NCBI GenBank assembly: GCA_025980355.1
Contig: JAICXR010000165.1
Span: 1 to 7,245, forward strand
DNA: 7,245 bases
Direction: 5' to 3'
From: Chloroflexota bacterium
GTDB taxonomy: Bacteria > Chloroflexota > UBA4733
A program made the position numbers and the translations under genes. Positions within the stretch are counted from its first letter, which is position 1; each line of letters opens with the position of its first letter. Shown one piece after another: positions 1 through 5,486 of the stretch. The notes beneath the pieces were generated by a model. That model saw nothing but the letters and a program-made list of their open reading frames with translations, was not told the DNA's origin and ran no database searches.

Positions 1-254
1 TATTCCCAGCCGTGCCAGGGGCAGCGCAGGATTTCGCCGGGGCGGCTGTAGCGATATTCGCCGGGGACGTCCGCCTCCAACAGCCCGTGCTGCTTGCCCT
101 CGCACAAGGGGCCGGCCTGGTGCGGGCAGCGGTTGAGCAAGGCGAAATACTCGCCGCCGACGTTGAAGACGCCGATGGAGCGCCCGCCGACGCTGAGGAT
201 CTTGCGGCCGCCGGGGGGAATCTCGTCCACGGTCGCCACGACGTAGGTCGCCAT
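1..254 (-). CDS. Rieske [2Fe-2S] domain protein, N-terminal part (cut by left edge)
   Basis: Reading leftwards from an ATG at 254, 84 codons stay open to the edge. The product has a Rieske iron-sulfur signature: a first ligand pair C43-P-H45 (RCPHQAG) and a second pair C78-P-W-H81 (CPWHGW). Rieske domains carry electrons through a [2Fe-2S] cluster held by two Cys and two His. The pairs are separated by 32 residues, about twice the usual 15-17, with an insert ending YRYSRPGEI before the second pair. I believe this longer form is a known subgroup of small Rieske proteins seen beside amidohydrolases. The start overlaps the stop of the preceding amidohydrolase by one base (TGATG), so translation is probably coupled. 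Whether this is a small ferredoxin or the start of a large oxygenase alpha subunit cannot be told, because the C-terminus lies outside the window. It is the third gene of the minus-strand operon and is expected in the cytoplasm; no signal peptide is seen. Confidence 0.9.
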   Translation of the reverse strand, partial: MATYVVATVDEIPPGGRKILSVGGRSIGVFNVGGEYFALLNRCPHQAGPLCEGKQHGLLEADVPGEYRYSRPGEILRCPWHGWE

Positions 255-1354
255 CAGCCGCGCGGCTCCAGGCGATAGAGCGCACGGGCGTTCTCCGACA
301 TGATCTTGCGTTGCAGATCGGGCGGCAGGGAGACCGGTACCGCATCGGCGGGGGAATCGAAGTCCCAATGCGGGTAGTCGGTGGCGAACATGAGCCGGTC
401 GTCCATGTCCAGGTGCTCCAGGAACTGGGTGAACTGCTCCTTCCGCGGCGGCTCTTCCATGGGCTGGGTGGTGACCCAGAAGTGCTCCCGCACATACTCG
501 GACGGCGGACGGGTGAGGTGCGGCACCTCCTCGCGCAGCAACGACCAGGCCCGGTCCAGGCGCCACATCAGCGGCGGCAGCCAGCCCATGCCGCCTTCGA
601 TCAGCACGACTTTGAGCGCGGGGAAGCGTTCGAAGACGCCTTCGCAGACGAAGCTCACCACGTGGGTCTCCAGGGCCGGCGGCATGCCGGCGTGGTCTTC
701 GTAATAGAAGGATGGGAAGCCGGCCCCGGTGATCGGGCCGCCCCCTTCACCGCCGAAGTGGATGCCGATCGGCAGGCCGTGGCGCTCCGCCGCCTCGTAC
801 ATCTTCCAGTATTTGCGCCGGCCCAGCGGCTCCGCCGTGCGGGCGATGAGGATGATCTGCACGAAACCGGGGTGGTCGCCGAGACGGTCGATCTCGGCGG
901 CGGCGAGGTCGCCATCTTCGTAGGGGACGATCAGCGAGGCGCGCAAGCGCGGTTCCGGTTCCAGCCAGGCGGCGATCTGCCAGTCGTTCGCCGCACGCGC
1001 CAGAGCCGCCCCATATTCCAGGTTGAGCTGACCGCCGGCGCGGAAGGTCCAGTTGATGACGCCGTACTCGATGCCCCAGGTGTCCAGCAACTGCTGCTGC
1101 AAGAAGGCGAGATCCGAACCCGGCGGATCGCCGTTGGGGGGCCAGGAATCGGTGCGGGCGGCGGCCGGGTTCATGCGCGGATAGCCGGCGCCGCTGTGCC
1201 CGCGGCCGCCGAAGACCTCGTGGTGCCGCCGCCAGCGGGCGGACATGTACTGACCGAGCGGGTCGTTGCGTGGGGTGCTGATATGGATGTCGCAGTCGAT
1301 CACCGCCTGCTTTGTCCGCCGCGCCTGCAGCGGACGTTCGAGGGCCAGAACCAT
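254..1354 (-). CDS. Amidohydrolase family protein (Amidohydro_2, ACMSD-like)
   Basis: A 366-residue metal-dependent TIM-barrel hydrolase or decarboxylase of the amidohydrolase superfamily, Amidohydro_2 branch, which includes ACMSD and related decarboxylases. Visible candidate ligands are D20-C-D22-I-H24 at the first strand, H199 in GIHFGG, E253 in VLIEGG and D326 in FATDYPH. In classical ACMSD the first motif is HxH and a His is expected where E253 sits; the D/H/H/E/D pattern here is shared by the neighbouring paralogue. The ending after D326 (PADAVP, then KIMSENARALYRL) is typical of the family. The ATG at 1354 has an AGGAGG seven bases upstream that overlaps the previous gene's stop, supporting this start and coupled translation. 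There is no signal peptide, so it is probably cytoplasmic. The substrate is unknown; a role in ring-cleavage or decarboxylation with the adjacent Rieske protein is inference. The family call is secure, the reaction is not. Confidence 0.93.
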   Translation of the reverse strand: MVLALERPLQARRTKQAVIDCDIHISTPRNDPLGQYMSARWRRHHEVFGGRGHSGAGYPRMNPAAARTDSWPPNGDPPGSDLAFLQQQLLDTWGIEYGVINWTFRAGGQLNLEYGAALARAANDWQIAAWLEPEPRLRASLIVPYEDGDLAAAEIDRLGDHPGFVQIILIARTAEPLGRRKYWKMYEAAERHGLPIGIHFGGEGGGPITGAGFPSFYYEDHAGMPPALETHVVSFVCEGVFERFPALKVVLIEGGMGWLPPLMWRLDRAWSLLREEVPHLTRPPSEYVREHFWVTTQPMEEPPRKEQFTQFLEHLDMDDRLMFATDYPHWDFDSPADAVPVSLPPDLQRKIMSENARALYRLEPRG

Positions 1355-1361
1355 CGTGCTG

Positions 1362-1369
1362 CCTCCTCA
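1362..1369 (-). promoter_or_regulatory. Shine-Dalgarno overlapping the upstream stop codon (coupling site)
   Basis: On the minus strand the stop TGA of the first amidohydrolase (1369-1367) runs directly into AGGAGG, which lies seven bases before the ATG of the second amidohydrolase at 1354. A ribosome terminating on the first gene is placed on the start signal of the next, which argues for translational coupling and balanced expression of the two paralogues. Confidence 0.75.
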
Positions 1370-2584
1370 ACCTGGTGTCACGGGACTCGGGGCGAGGTTC
1401 CGATACCACGCCCGGGCATTGTCGGCCATGATCTTCCTGACAAGCGGCAAAGGGAGCGCCAGGCCCAGCGCTTCCTCCACTGCCGAATGCGGGCCGTCGA
1501 GCACCCGCCCACTACCCGGCGCCGTGTGCTGGTGCGGGTAGTCGCTCGAATAGAGCAAGAGATCGTCGGAACCGAGTGCCGCCAGGATCTCTCGCGTCTG
1601 GCGCGGGTCGGCGGGCGCGTCGACGGGCGGGAGGGTGAGGCGCATGCGCTCGCGGACCGTCTCGGAGGGCAAGCGGCGCGACCAGGGGATCTCCCGGCGC
1701 AGCCCTTTCCACTCTTTGTCGATCCGCCACATCCAGGAGGGGAGCCAGGTGACGCCGCTCTCCAGCAGAGTGACCCGCAGCGTCGGGAAACGCTCGAAGA
1801 CGCCTTCCGCGATCAGGCTGAGCACCTGCGACTGGAAGATCGTCATCATATCGACATATTCTTCCAGATAGTAGGACGGCCAGCCGCTCGGCGTCGGCGG
1901 GTTGCCGGGCGACCCGCCGAAGTGGATGCCCACGACGAGGTTGTGCCGGGCGGCCGCTGCGAAGATCGGGTGGTAGCGCCGGTTGCCGTAGGGCGCCTCC
2001 GAGCGGACCGGCAGGAAGACCTGGACGACGCCGGGGTGGTCGCCCAGCCGGTCGATCTCCCGCGCCGCCAGGTCCGGCTGTGTGCTGGGCAAAACGAGCG
2101 TCCCGCGCAGACGCGGCTCGCGCTCCAACCATTCGGCGACCAGCCAATCATTCACCGCGGCTGCCATGGCAGCCGCGGCGTCGGGGTTGTGGATGCTCTC
2201 CGCGGCGTAGGTGCAGGTGAGGATGCCGGCGTCCACGCCTTGCGAATCGAGCACCTGTTGTTGCAGCGCGGTCAGGCCCGAACCGGCGCGGCCGACTGGC
2301 GTCGCGGACGGCGTTGCCCCGGTATTGGGTTGGAGCGAGGTCAGGTCCGGGCCCGCGCCGCCGTTGCCGGCAGCGCTGTCGGGTCGCCGGCTGGTAGGAA
2401 CGTTGCGCGGATAGGAGGTTTCGCTCGCCCCCCTGAACGCCGTCTGCTGGATGTACTCGCGCCAGTGGTTGTCCAGGTAGGGGAGGAGCACGTCAACCGA
2501 CGGGGGCATCACGTGGATATCGCAGTCGACGACGGCAACCGTCGCCAAGGCCGGCCGGGGAACGCTCGCTGGGGTGGCAGACAT
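1367..2584 (-). CDS. Amidohydrolase family protein, tandem paralogue (Amidohydro_2)
   Basis: First gene of the minus-strand operon, 405 residues from the ATG at 2584. Candidate metal ligands match the downstream paralogue: D20-C-D22-I-H24, H221 in GIHFGG, E275 in LLESG and D348 in YSSDYPH. Long stretches are nearly shared with the paralogue, such as EIDRLGDHPG, EGVFERFP and the NDW/AEWLE-EPRLR segment, so the pair arose by duplication. This copy carries a Gly/Pro/Ser-rich insert of some 25-30 residues before LTALQQQ, partly made of a repeat. The open frame extends upstream to a GTG at 2599 and an ATG at 2590, but GAGGGAG (2597-2591) sits six bases before the ATG at 2584 and overlaps or abuts the other two, and the promoter predicts a transcript starting near 2600. 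I therefore choose 2584. No signal peptide is visible. The reaction (hydrolysis or decarboxylation of an aromatic or ring-opened acid) is unproven. Confidence 0.92.
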   Translation of the reverse strand: MSATPASVPRPALATVAVVDCDIHVMPPSVDVLLPYLDNHWREYIQQTAFRGASETSYPRNVPTSRRPDSAAGNGGAGPDLTSLQPNTGATPSATPVGRAGSGLTALQQQVLDSQGVDAGILTCTYAAESIHNPDAAAAMAAAVNDWLVAEWLEREPRLRGTLVLPSTQPDLAAREIDRLGDHPGVVQVFLPVRSEAPYGNRRYHPIFAAAARHNLVVGIHFGGSPGNPPTPSGWPSYYLEEYVDMMTIFQSQVLSLIAEGVFERFPTLRVTLLESGVTWLPSWMWRIDKEWKGLRREIPWSRRLPSETVRERMRLTLPPVDAPADPRQTREILAALGSDDLLLYSSDYPHQHTAPGSGRVLDGPHSAVEEALGLALPLPLVRKIMADNARAWYRNLAPSPVTPG

Positions 2585-2590
2585 ACGCAT

Positions 2591-2597
2591 CTCCCTC
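2591..2597 (-). promoter_or_regulatory. Ribosome binding site that fixes the start of the first amidohydrolase
   Basis: GAGGGAG on the minus strand, six bases before the ATG at 2584. The upstream candidates in the same frame (GTG at 2599, ATG at 2590) would overlap or touch this site, so it decides for the shorter protein. Confidence 0.7.
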
Positions 2598-2606
2598 ACA
2601 CTCTGT

Positions 2607-2634
2607 ATTGTAGATGATGGAAGTGGCGGGGCAA
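2607..2634 (-). promoter_or_regulatory. Sigma-70-type promoter of the amidohydrolase-Rieske operon
   Basis: On the minus strand TTGCCC (2634-2629) and TACAAT (2612-2607) are separated by 16 bases, close to the TTGACA/TATAAT consensus. The predicted transcription start is near 2600, giving a very short leader of about 16 bases before the ATG at 2584. It stands out in otherwise GC-rich DNA. Confidence 0.6.
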
Positions 2635-2675
2635 GCCTAACCCTTTTCCGTCGAGTGTACTGACGGCCCCGAGCT

Positions 2676-2684
2676 TGGTATGCT
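2676..2684 (+). promoter_or_regulatory. Possible extended -10 promoter of the HNH-like gene
   Basis: TGG followed by TATGCT (2679-2684) resembles an extended -10 box on the plus strand. No good -35 is visible (TGTACT at 2656-2661 is weak). It is about 50 bases before the chosen GTG start and lies in the 150-bp divergent gap. A small palindrome, CGTGCACG at 2703-2710, follows in the leader and could be an operator, but is too short to trust. Confidence 0.3.
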
Positions 2685-2734
2685 TGTCAACTCTCTACAC
2701 CGCGTGCACGGTGCAAGACGGATCGAAGGGAAAG

Positions 2735-3277
2735 GTGGCAAGCGTGCGCCGGCTGAGCGGAATTGGGATCGTCCTGGTCGCCTTCATCGTCTTCGGTCTC
2801 ATTCTGTTGTACTTCAACGGCCAGCAGGCCACCGACGCCGTTGTGACCACCGCGGCAGTCGCCAGTAACACCACGTCCGGGCACGCCGGCCCGGCGCGGC
2901 TCTACCCCGATCCGAAGCTCACGCCGGGCGCGACGGTGCCGGGCGTCACCGCGACCCAGGTCTGCAAGCCCGGCTACGCCACCAGCGTCCGCAGCGTCAG
3001 CAGCAGCGAGAAGGCGGAAGTGTACCGGCGCTATGGCGTCCCCAATGTGACGGGCAGGGACGAAGTCGACCATTTCATCTCGCTGGAGATCGGCGGCAGC
3101 AACGACGTGGCAAACCTCTGGCCGGAGCCCTACGCGCCGGCACCGGGAGCGCACGAGAAGGACAAAGTGGAGAACTACCTGCATGCTCAGGTCTGCAGCG
3201 GCGCGATGACGCTGCCCCAGGCCCAGCAAGCGATCCGCAACGACTGGTACGCGGTGTACTTGCACCTTGCCAGCTAG
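2735..3277 (+). CDS. Membrane-anchored extracytoplasmic protein with HNH-like (His-Me finger) domain
   Basis: About 180 residues from a GTG at 2735. A short basic start is followed by one hydrophobic segment (about residues 9-27, IVLVAFIVFGLILLYF) with no cleavage site, then a Ser/Thr/Ala-rich spacer, so the rest lies outside the membrane. The C-terminal domain (about 75-180) carries the motif EVDHFISLEIGGSND...NLWPE, with candidate catalytic H113 (VDH), N123 and N127 plus a GAHEKDKVEN segment, as in HNH-like proteins of unknown role. C77 and C154 could form a disulfide, which fits an exported domain. The open frame begins with TTG at 2675, but AAGGG (2726-2730) just upstream of GTG 2735 supports the shorter form; GTG 2744 is also possible. 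Nuclease activity is inferred from the motif only. It is transcribed divergently from the amidohydrolase operon and convergently with the PPC gene, so it appears to be a single-gene unit. Confidence 0.85.
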   Translation: MASVRRLSGIGIVLVAFIVFGLILLYFNGQQATDAVVTTAAVASNTTSGHAGPARLYPDPKLTPGATVPGVTATQVCKPGYATSVRSVSSSEKAEVYRRYGVPNVTGRDEVDHFISLEIGGSNDVANLWPEPYAPAPGAHEKDKVENYLHAQVCSGAMTLPQAQQAIRNDWYAVYLHLAS

Positions 3278-3291
3278 GCCGGCGCCGGCCT
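3276..3291. terminator. Perfect 16-bp palindrome between convergent stops
   Basis: The 16 bases from A3276 to T3291 read AGGCCGGC then its exact reverse complement. The palindrome takes in the last two bases of the HNH-like stop (TAG ending at 3277) and the last base of the PPC stop (TGA, 3293-3291). It can fold as a 6-bp stem with a GCGC loop from either transcript. There is no U-tract on either side, so a shared bidirectional terminator is only a possibility; a chance GC palindrome is the alternative. Confidence 0.4.
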
Positions 3292-3728
3292 CACTCCGCG
3301 TCCAGCAACTGCACGCCGCTGCCGTCGAGGTCGCGGCGGGTGAGGCGCAGATCGGGAGTGCGGTGGATGGAGATCTCGGAGAGCGTCAGCACCGCGCAGC
3401 CCTCTTCCAGGTGGCCGCCGTGGTAGCGCTTCGCGCGGTCCCAGAGGCCGATATGGACGTGGGGCTGATAGGCGGCGATGATGCCGCCGAACTGCACCAC
3501 CTCCAGCGGCCCCTCCAGGTCGATGTACTCGTTACCCGGTGGATAGTTGTTGGTGACGACGGTATGGATGCGTGCATGCGTTAAGCTGCCGATCCCGGTG
3601 GTGAGCACGCCGGTGTGGATGTCGGCCTGGCGCGCGACCTCGCGCAAGGCTTCCAGGAGCAGGTCGCCCCGACCCAGGCCGACGACGACATAGCCGGCCT
3701 GCCGGTCCTCCCAGTAACGGATTGCCAT
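3291..3728 (-). CDS. PPC (DUF296) domain protein
   Basis: A 145-residue protein that is essentially one PPC/DUF296 domain, the fold that in plants is joined to AT-hooks but in bacteria usually stands alone and forms trimers. Family marks are an N-terminal strand VVVGLGRGD, GIGS (45-48), the PHVHIGLWD segment (His90 and His92) and GGHLEEG (His106); these histidines correspond to the conserved metal-site residues of bacterial members. No AT-hook, signal peptide or membrane segment is seen. The ATG at 3728 is preceded by AGGAG with a five-base gap; the frame stays open to 3884, but that extension crosses the inverted-repeat element and has no family character. Its function is not established; bacterial members are generally uncharacterised. 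It stands 160 bases downstream of the propeller gene on the same strand, and no strong own promoter is visible. Confidence 0.88.
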   Translation of the reverse strand: MAIRYWEDRQAGYVVVGLGRGDLLLEALREVARQADIHTGVLTTGIGSLTHARIHTVVTNNYPPGNEYIDLEGPLEVVQFGGIIAAYQPHVHIGLWDRAKRYHGGHLEEGCAVLTLSEISIHRTPDLRLTRRDLDGSGVQLLDAE

Positions 3729-3757
3729 GGCAACTCCTATTGGTGCTGCGAACGTGG

Positions 3758-3882
3758 GGCCGGGCCGCGACCGCGGACCCAGAGGGCACCCCCGGCCAAG
3801 TTTACGCCAGCTGCCGTCGTGACGCAGCGCGACCGCAAGTCGCCCTCGGTTCTTGGCCGCAGACCGCAGTCGCGGCCCGGCC
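3758..3882. repeat. 125-bp element with 21-bp terminal inverted repeats
   Basis: The arms at 3758-3778 and 3862-3882 are reverse complements at 19 of 21 positions, enclosing 83 bases. Each arm region also folds locally: 3762-3780 (a 4-bp stem CCGC/GCGG extended by GGG/CCC around a bulge) and 3855-3877 (GGCCGC and GAC pairing with GTC and GCGGCC). The interior adds further complementary pieces, CGGCCAAG 3793-3800 with CTTGGCCG 3852-3859 and GAGGGC 3782-3787 with GCCCTC 3842-3847. It fills most of the gap between the propeller stop and the PPC start. It could be a BIME- or MITE-like repeat, an RNA switch upstream of the PPC gene, or a transcript-end structure. No target-site duplication was seen. 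Confidence 0.55.
3855..3877 (-). terminator. Terminator-like hairpin after the propeller lipoprotein gene
   Basis: Twelve to thirty-five bases past the propeller stop (3889) is a strong GC hairpin: a six-pair outer stem GGCCGC/GCGGCC, one bulged base, a three-pair inner stem and a four-base loop. It lacks the U-run of a standard intrinsic terminator, so it may instead stabilise the 3' end or work with Rho. It overlaps the right arm of the inverted-repeat element. Confidence 0.35.
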
Positions 3883-3888
3883 ACCAGG

Positions 3889-5334
3889 CTAGCTGAGGCC
3901 GCCTTCCGGCGCCGGCATGACGATCAGTCCCTGGGGCGACTTCCCAGCTTTGACCTGCGCGATGACCGTCAGCGAGGTCATGTCGATGACGGCCACCGTG
4001 TTCGCGCCGGACACGGCGATGAAGGCCTTCTTGCTGTCCGGCGTGAAGCCGATGTTGGTGGAGTCCTGGCCGACGGTGATCTTCTTGAGCACCTTCTGGG
4101 TTTGGGCGTCGTAGACCGAGACCGTCTCGTCCTTCTCGTGGGTCAGGAGTACGTACTTGCCGTCGGGCGACCAGGCGTTCGTCACCGGCGACTGCCCGTC
4201 GGCCTCACTATGGAGGATGGTCATGGCGTCCGGGTCCACGATGTTGTTGGTGTTATTCCCGGCCGCCTGCACCCAGACCTCCTTGCCGTCCGGGGAGACG
4301 CGCAGCATGTAGGGCTTGCTGCCCTTCGGGAAGTCCATCCGCTTGACGATCTTGTTCGTGCTCGTGTCGAACTTGGCGACGGAGTCGGCATCGCGTTCCG
4401 GCGTGAAGCCGAACTTGCCGTCCGGCGTGAGGTGACAGTCGCAGGGGAAGGCGTTGACCTCAATCTTGTCGCGCACCGCCTTGCTGGCGACGTCGATGAC
4501 GTTGATGACGTTGCTGCCGGCGGCATTGACATAAGCGGACTTGAAGTCGGGCGTCAGCATGAGGCTATGCCCCGGCCCCAGCGTGCCGGTGTCGATCCGC
4601 TCCGCCACCTGGACCGTCTTCGGGTCGATGGCGATCGCCACCAGCTTGTTGTCCGGGAAGTCGTAGGTCCAGACGTGCTGCCCATCCCAGTAGCGCTGCT
4701 CGTCGGAGAGCCAGCGCACGGCCGCACCGAGGGGCCGGGTGGCCAGCACCTTGTTGGTGGCGGCGTCGAGGATCGTGACATCCTGGGAGCCGACATTGAA
4801 GACGTACACCCATTGCGCGCCGCTCGTGCTGCTCGCCGCGGCGGCGCTCGCGCTGCTGGTGGTGGCGACGCTGGTGCTGATGGTCGTCGACGCAGTGGCA
4901 CTGCTCGTCGCGGCCAGGCTGGCGCTGCTACTCGTCGACTCGGTGGCGCTCGTCGCCAGGGCACTCGCGGCGGAGGAGCTCGCGCTGCTGGCCGTTGTGG
5001 CGGCGGACGCCAGGCTGCTGGTGGTGAGCGCCGTGCTGCGGCTGGCGACCGCCGCAGCGCTGGTGCTGCTCCCGGTTGTTGCCGTGTTGGCGGCCTGGGA
5101 AGCGCCGCAGGCGGCAAGCATGAGCGAGGTCGCTCCCCCGGCCGCCGCCGTCAGGAAGCGCCGTCGGCCCAGCAGCGACAGCAAGGTCACGCCGAGCGCG
5201 CCGTCGTAGTGGCTCTCATCGGCCGGCGCCGGCGGCGGCGTTGGCGGGCAGGCGCAGACGGCGTTGCCGTGCTCGTCCAGGGTAGCAATGCAAATGGGAT
5301 TGCGGGCGGGCCAGGGGCGCGTTCGCTTTGCCAT
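3889..5334 (-). CDS. Tat-exported lipoprotein with YVTN-type beta-propeller
   Basis: A 481-residue secreted protein. The region 57-79 carries a twin-arginine signal (RRRFL) running into a hydrophobic stretch and a lipobox LAAC with Cys76 as the lipid-bearing residue. Residues 78-173 are almost purely Ser, Thr and Ala, a flexible and perhaps glycosylated stalk. From 175 to the end are about six or seven propeller blades, seen as repeated motifs such as VTILDAATNKV, VINVIDVASK, SPDG/TPDG turns and VAVIDMTSLTVIAQV. Such YVTN/WD-like propellers outside the cell usually bind partners or carry redox enzymes; no enzyme motif is evident. Two oddities are the 56 residues before the twin-arginine motif, with C15, C27 and C29 (CAC) and a Pro-rich run, and CDCH at 298-301. 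The start is supported by GGAAGAGGAG seven bases before the ATG; a GTG at codon 49 would give a normal Tat signal but has no ribosome site. Confidence 0.88.
   Translation of the reverse strand: MAKRTRPWPARNPICIATLDEHGNAVCACPPTPPPAPADESHYDGALGVTLLSLLGRRRFLTAAAGGATSLMLAACGASQAANTATTGSSTSAAAVASRSTALTTSSLASAATTASSASSSAASALATSATESTSSSASLAATSSATASTTISTSVATTSSASAAAASSTSGAQWVYVFNVGSQDVTILDAATNKVLATRPLGAAVRWLSDEQRYWDGQHVWTYDFPDNKLVAIAIDPKTVQVAERIDTGTLGPGHSLMLTPDFKSAYVNAAGSNVINVIDVASKAVRDKIEVNAFPCDCHLTPDGKFGFTPERDADSVAKFDTSTNKIVKRMDFPKGSKPYMLRVSPDGKEVWVQAAGNNTNNIVDPDAMTILHSEADGQSPVTNAWSPDGKYVLLTHEKDETVSVYDAQTQKVLKKITVGQDSTNIGFTPDSKKAFIAVSGANTVAVIDMTSLTVIAQVKAGKSPQGLIVMPAPEGGLS
4816..5103 (-). other. 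Low-complexity Ser/Thr/Ala linker coding segment
   Basis: About 96 codons (residues 78-173 of the propeller lipoprotein) code almost only for Ala, Ser and Thr, with a few Val, Leu and one Glu. The DNA is built of varied GCN, AGC and ACC-type codons rather than an exact tandem repeat. It separates the lipid anchor from the propeller. Confidence 0.85.
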
Positions 5335-5341
5335 GGGGCGA

Positions 5342-5351
5342 CTCCTCTTCC
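5342..5351 (-). promoter_or_regulatory. Strong ribosome binding site deciding the propeller gene start
   Basis: GGAAGAGGAG on the minus strand lies seven bases before the ATG at 5334. It is one of the best such sites in the window and shows that the long N-terminal extension before the Tat signal is very likely translated. Confidence 0.75.
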
Positions 5352-5400
5352 AACATTATCGCCATTACGATATCAGATGGATCGACAATATCCACATTGC
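5352..5400. promoter_or_regulatory. AT-rich divergent promoter region
   Basis: This stretch is clearly richer in A and T than its surroundings and lies between the divergently read propeller and isomerase genes. For the minus strand, GATAAT (5360-5355) is a plausible -10 just ahead of the ribosome site, though no fitting -35 was found; TTGTCG (5388-5383) is 22 bases away. GATATC at 5369-5374 is a short palindrome. An AT-rich regulator or sigma site is likely, but exact boxes are uncertain. Confidence 0.45.
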
Positions 5401-5426
5401 CGGTCCGCGGCCCGGTGCGGCGGCAC

Positions 5427-5435
5427 TGCTACAAT
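5427..5435 (+). promoter_or_regulatory. Extended -10 promoter of the isomerase-glycosidase pair
   Basis: TGC followed by TACAAT (5430-5435) is an extended -10 match on the plus strand. The -35 area is GC-rich and poor, which extended -10 promoters tolerate. A transcript starting near 5442 would have a leader of about 45 bases, ending in AAGGGGAGGAA (5467-5477) before the ATG at 5487. Confidence 0.5.
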
Positions 5436-5486
5436 GGCCGCCTCCGGCCAGGGGCCGGCGCCTGCCAAGGGGAGGAATCTGCAGCA

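Noticed and set aside
311..2617. A 768-codon open frame on the plus strand spanning both amidohydrolases
   Set aside because: It is antisense to two genes with clear family motifs, has an Arg/Gly/Ala/Val-rich composition without any recognisable domain, and is expected in GC-rich DNA where the opposite frame has few stops.
2675..2734. Longer start (TTG) for the HNH-like protein
   Set aside because: The added 20 residues lie over the possible promoter and leader and would place unusual Cys-containing residues before the membrane segment; the GTG at 2735 has an AAGGG just upstream.
3758..3882. Insertion sequence or CRISPR array
   Set aside because: There is no transposase, no flanking target duplication and no regularly spaced direct repeats; only a pair of inverted arms is present.
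3729..3884. N-terminal extension of the PPC protein
   Set aside because: The frame is open, but it crosses the inverted-repeat element and has no family similarity, while the ATG at 3728 has a well-placed AGGAG and gives the usual single-domain length.
5217..5240. GGC/GCC-rich run near the start of the propeller gene as a regulatory palindrome
   Set aside because: It codes for the Pro/Ala-rich part of the N-terminal extension, and the partial palindrome there is what GC-rich Pro/Ala codons give by chance.
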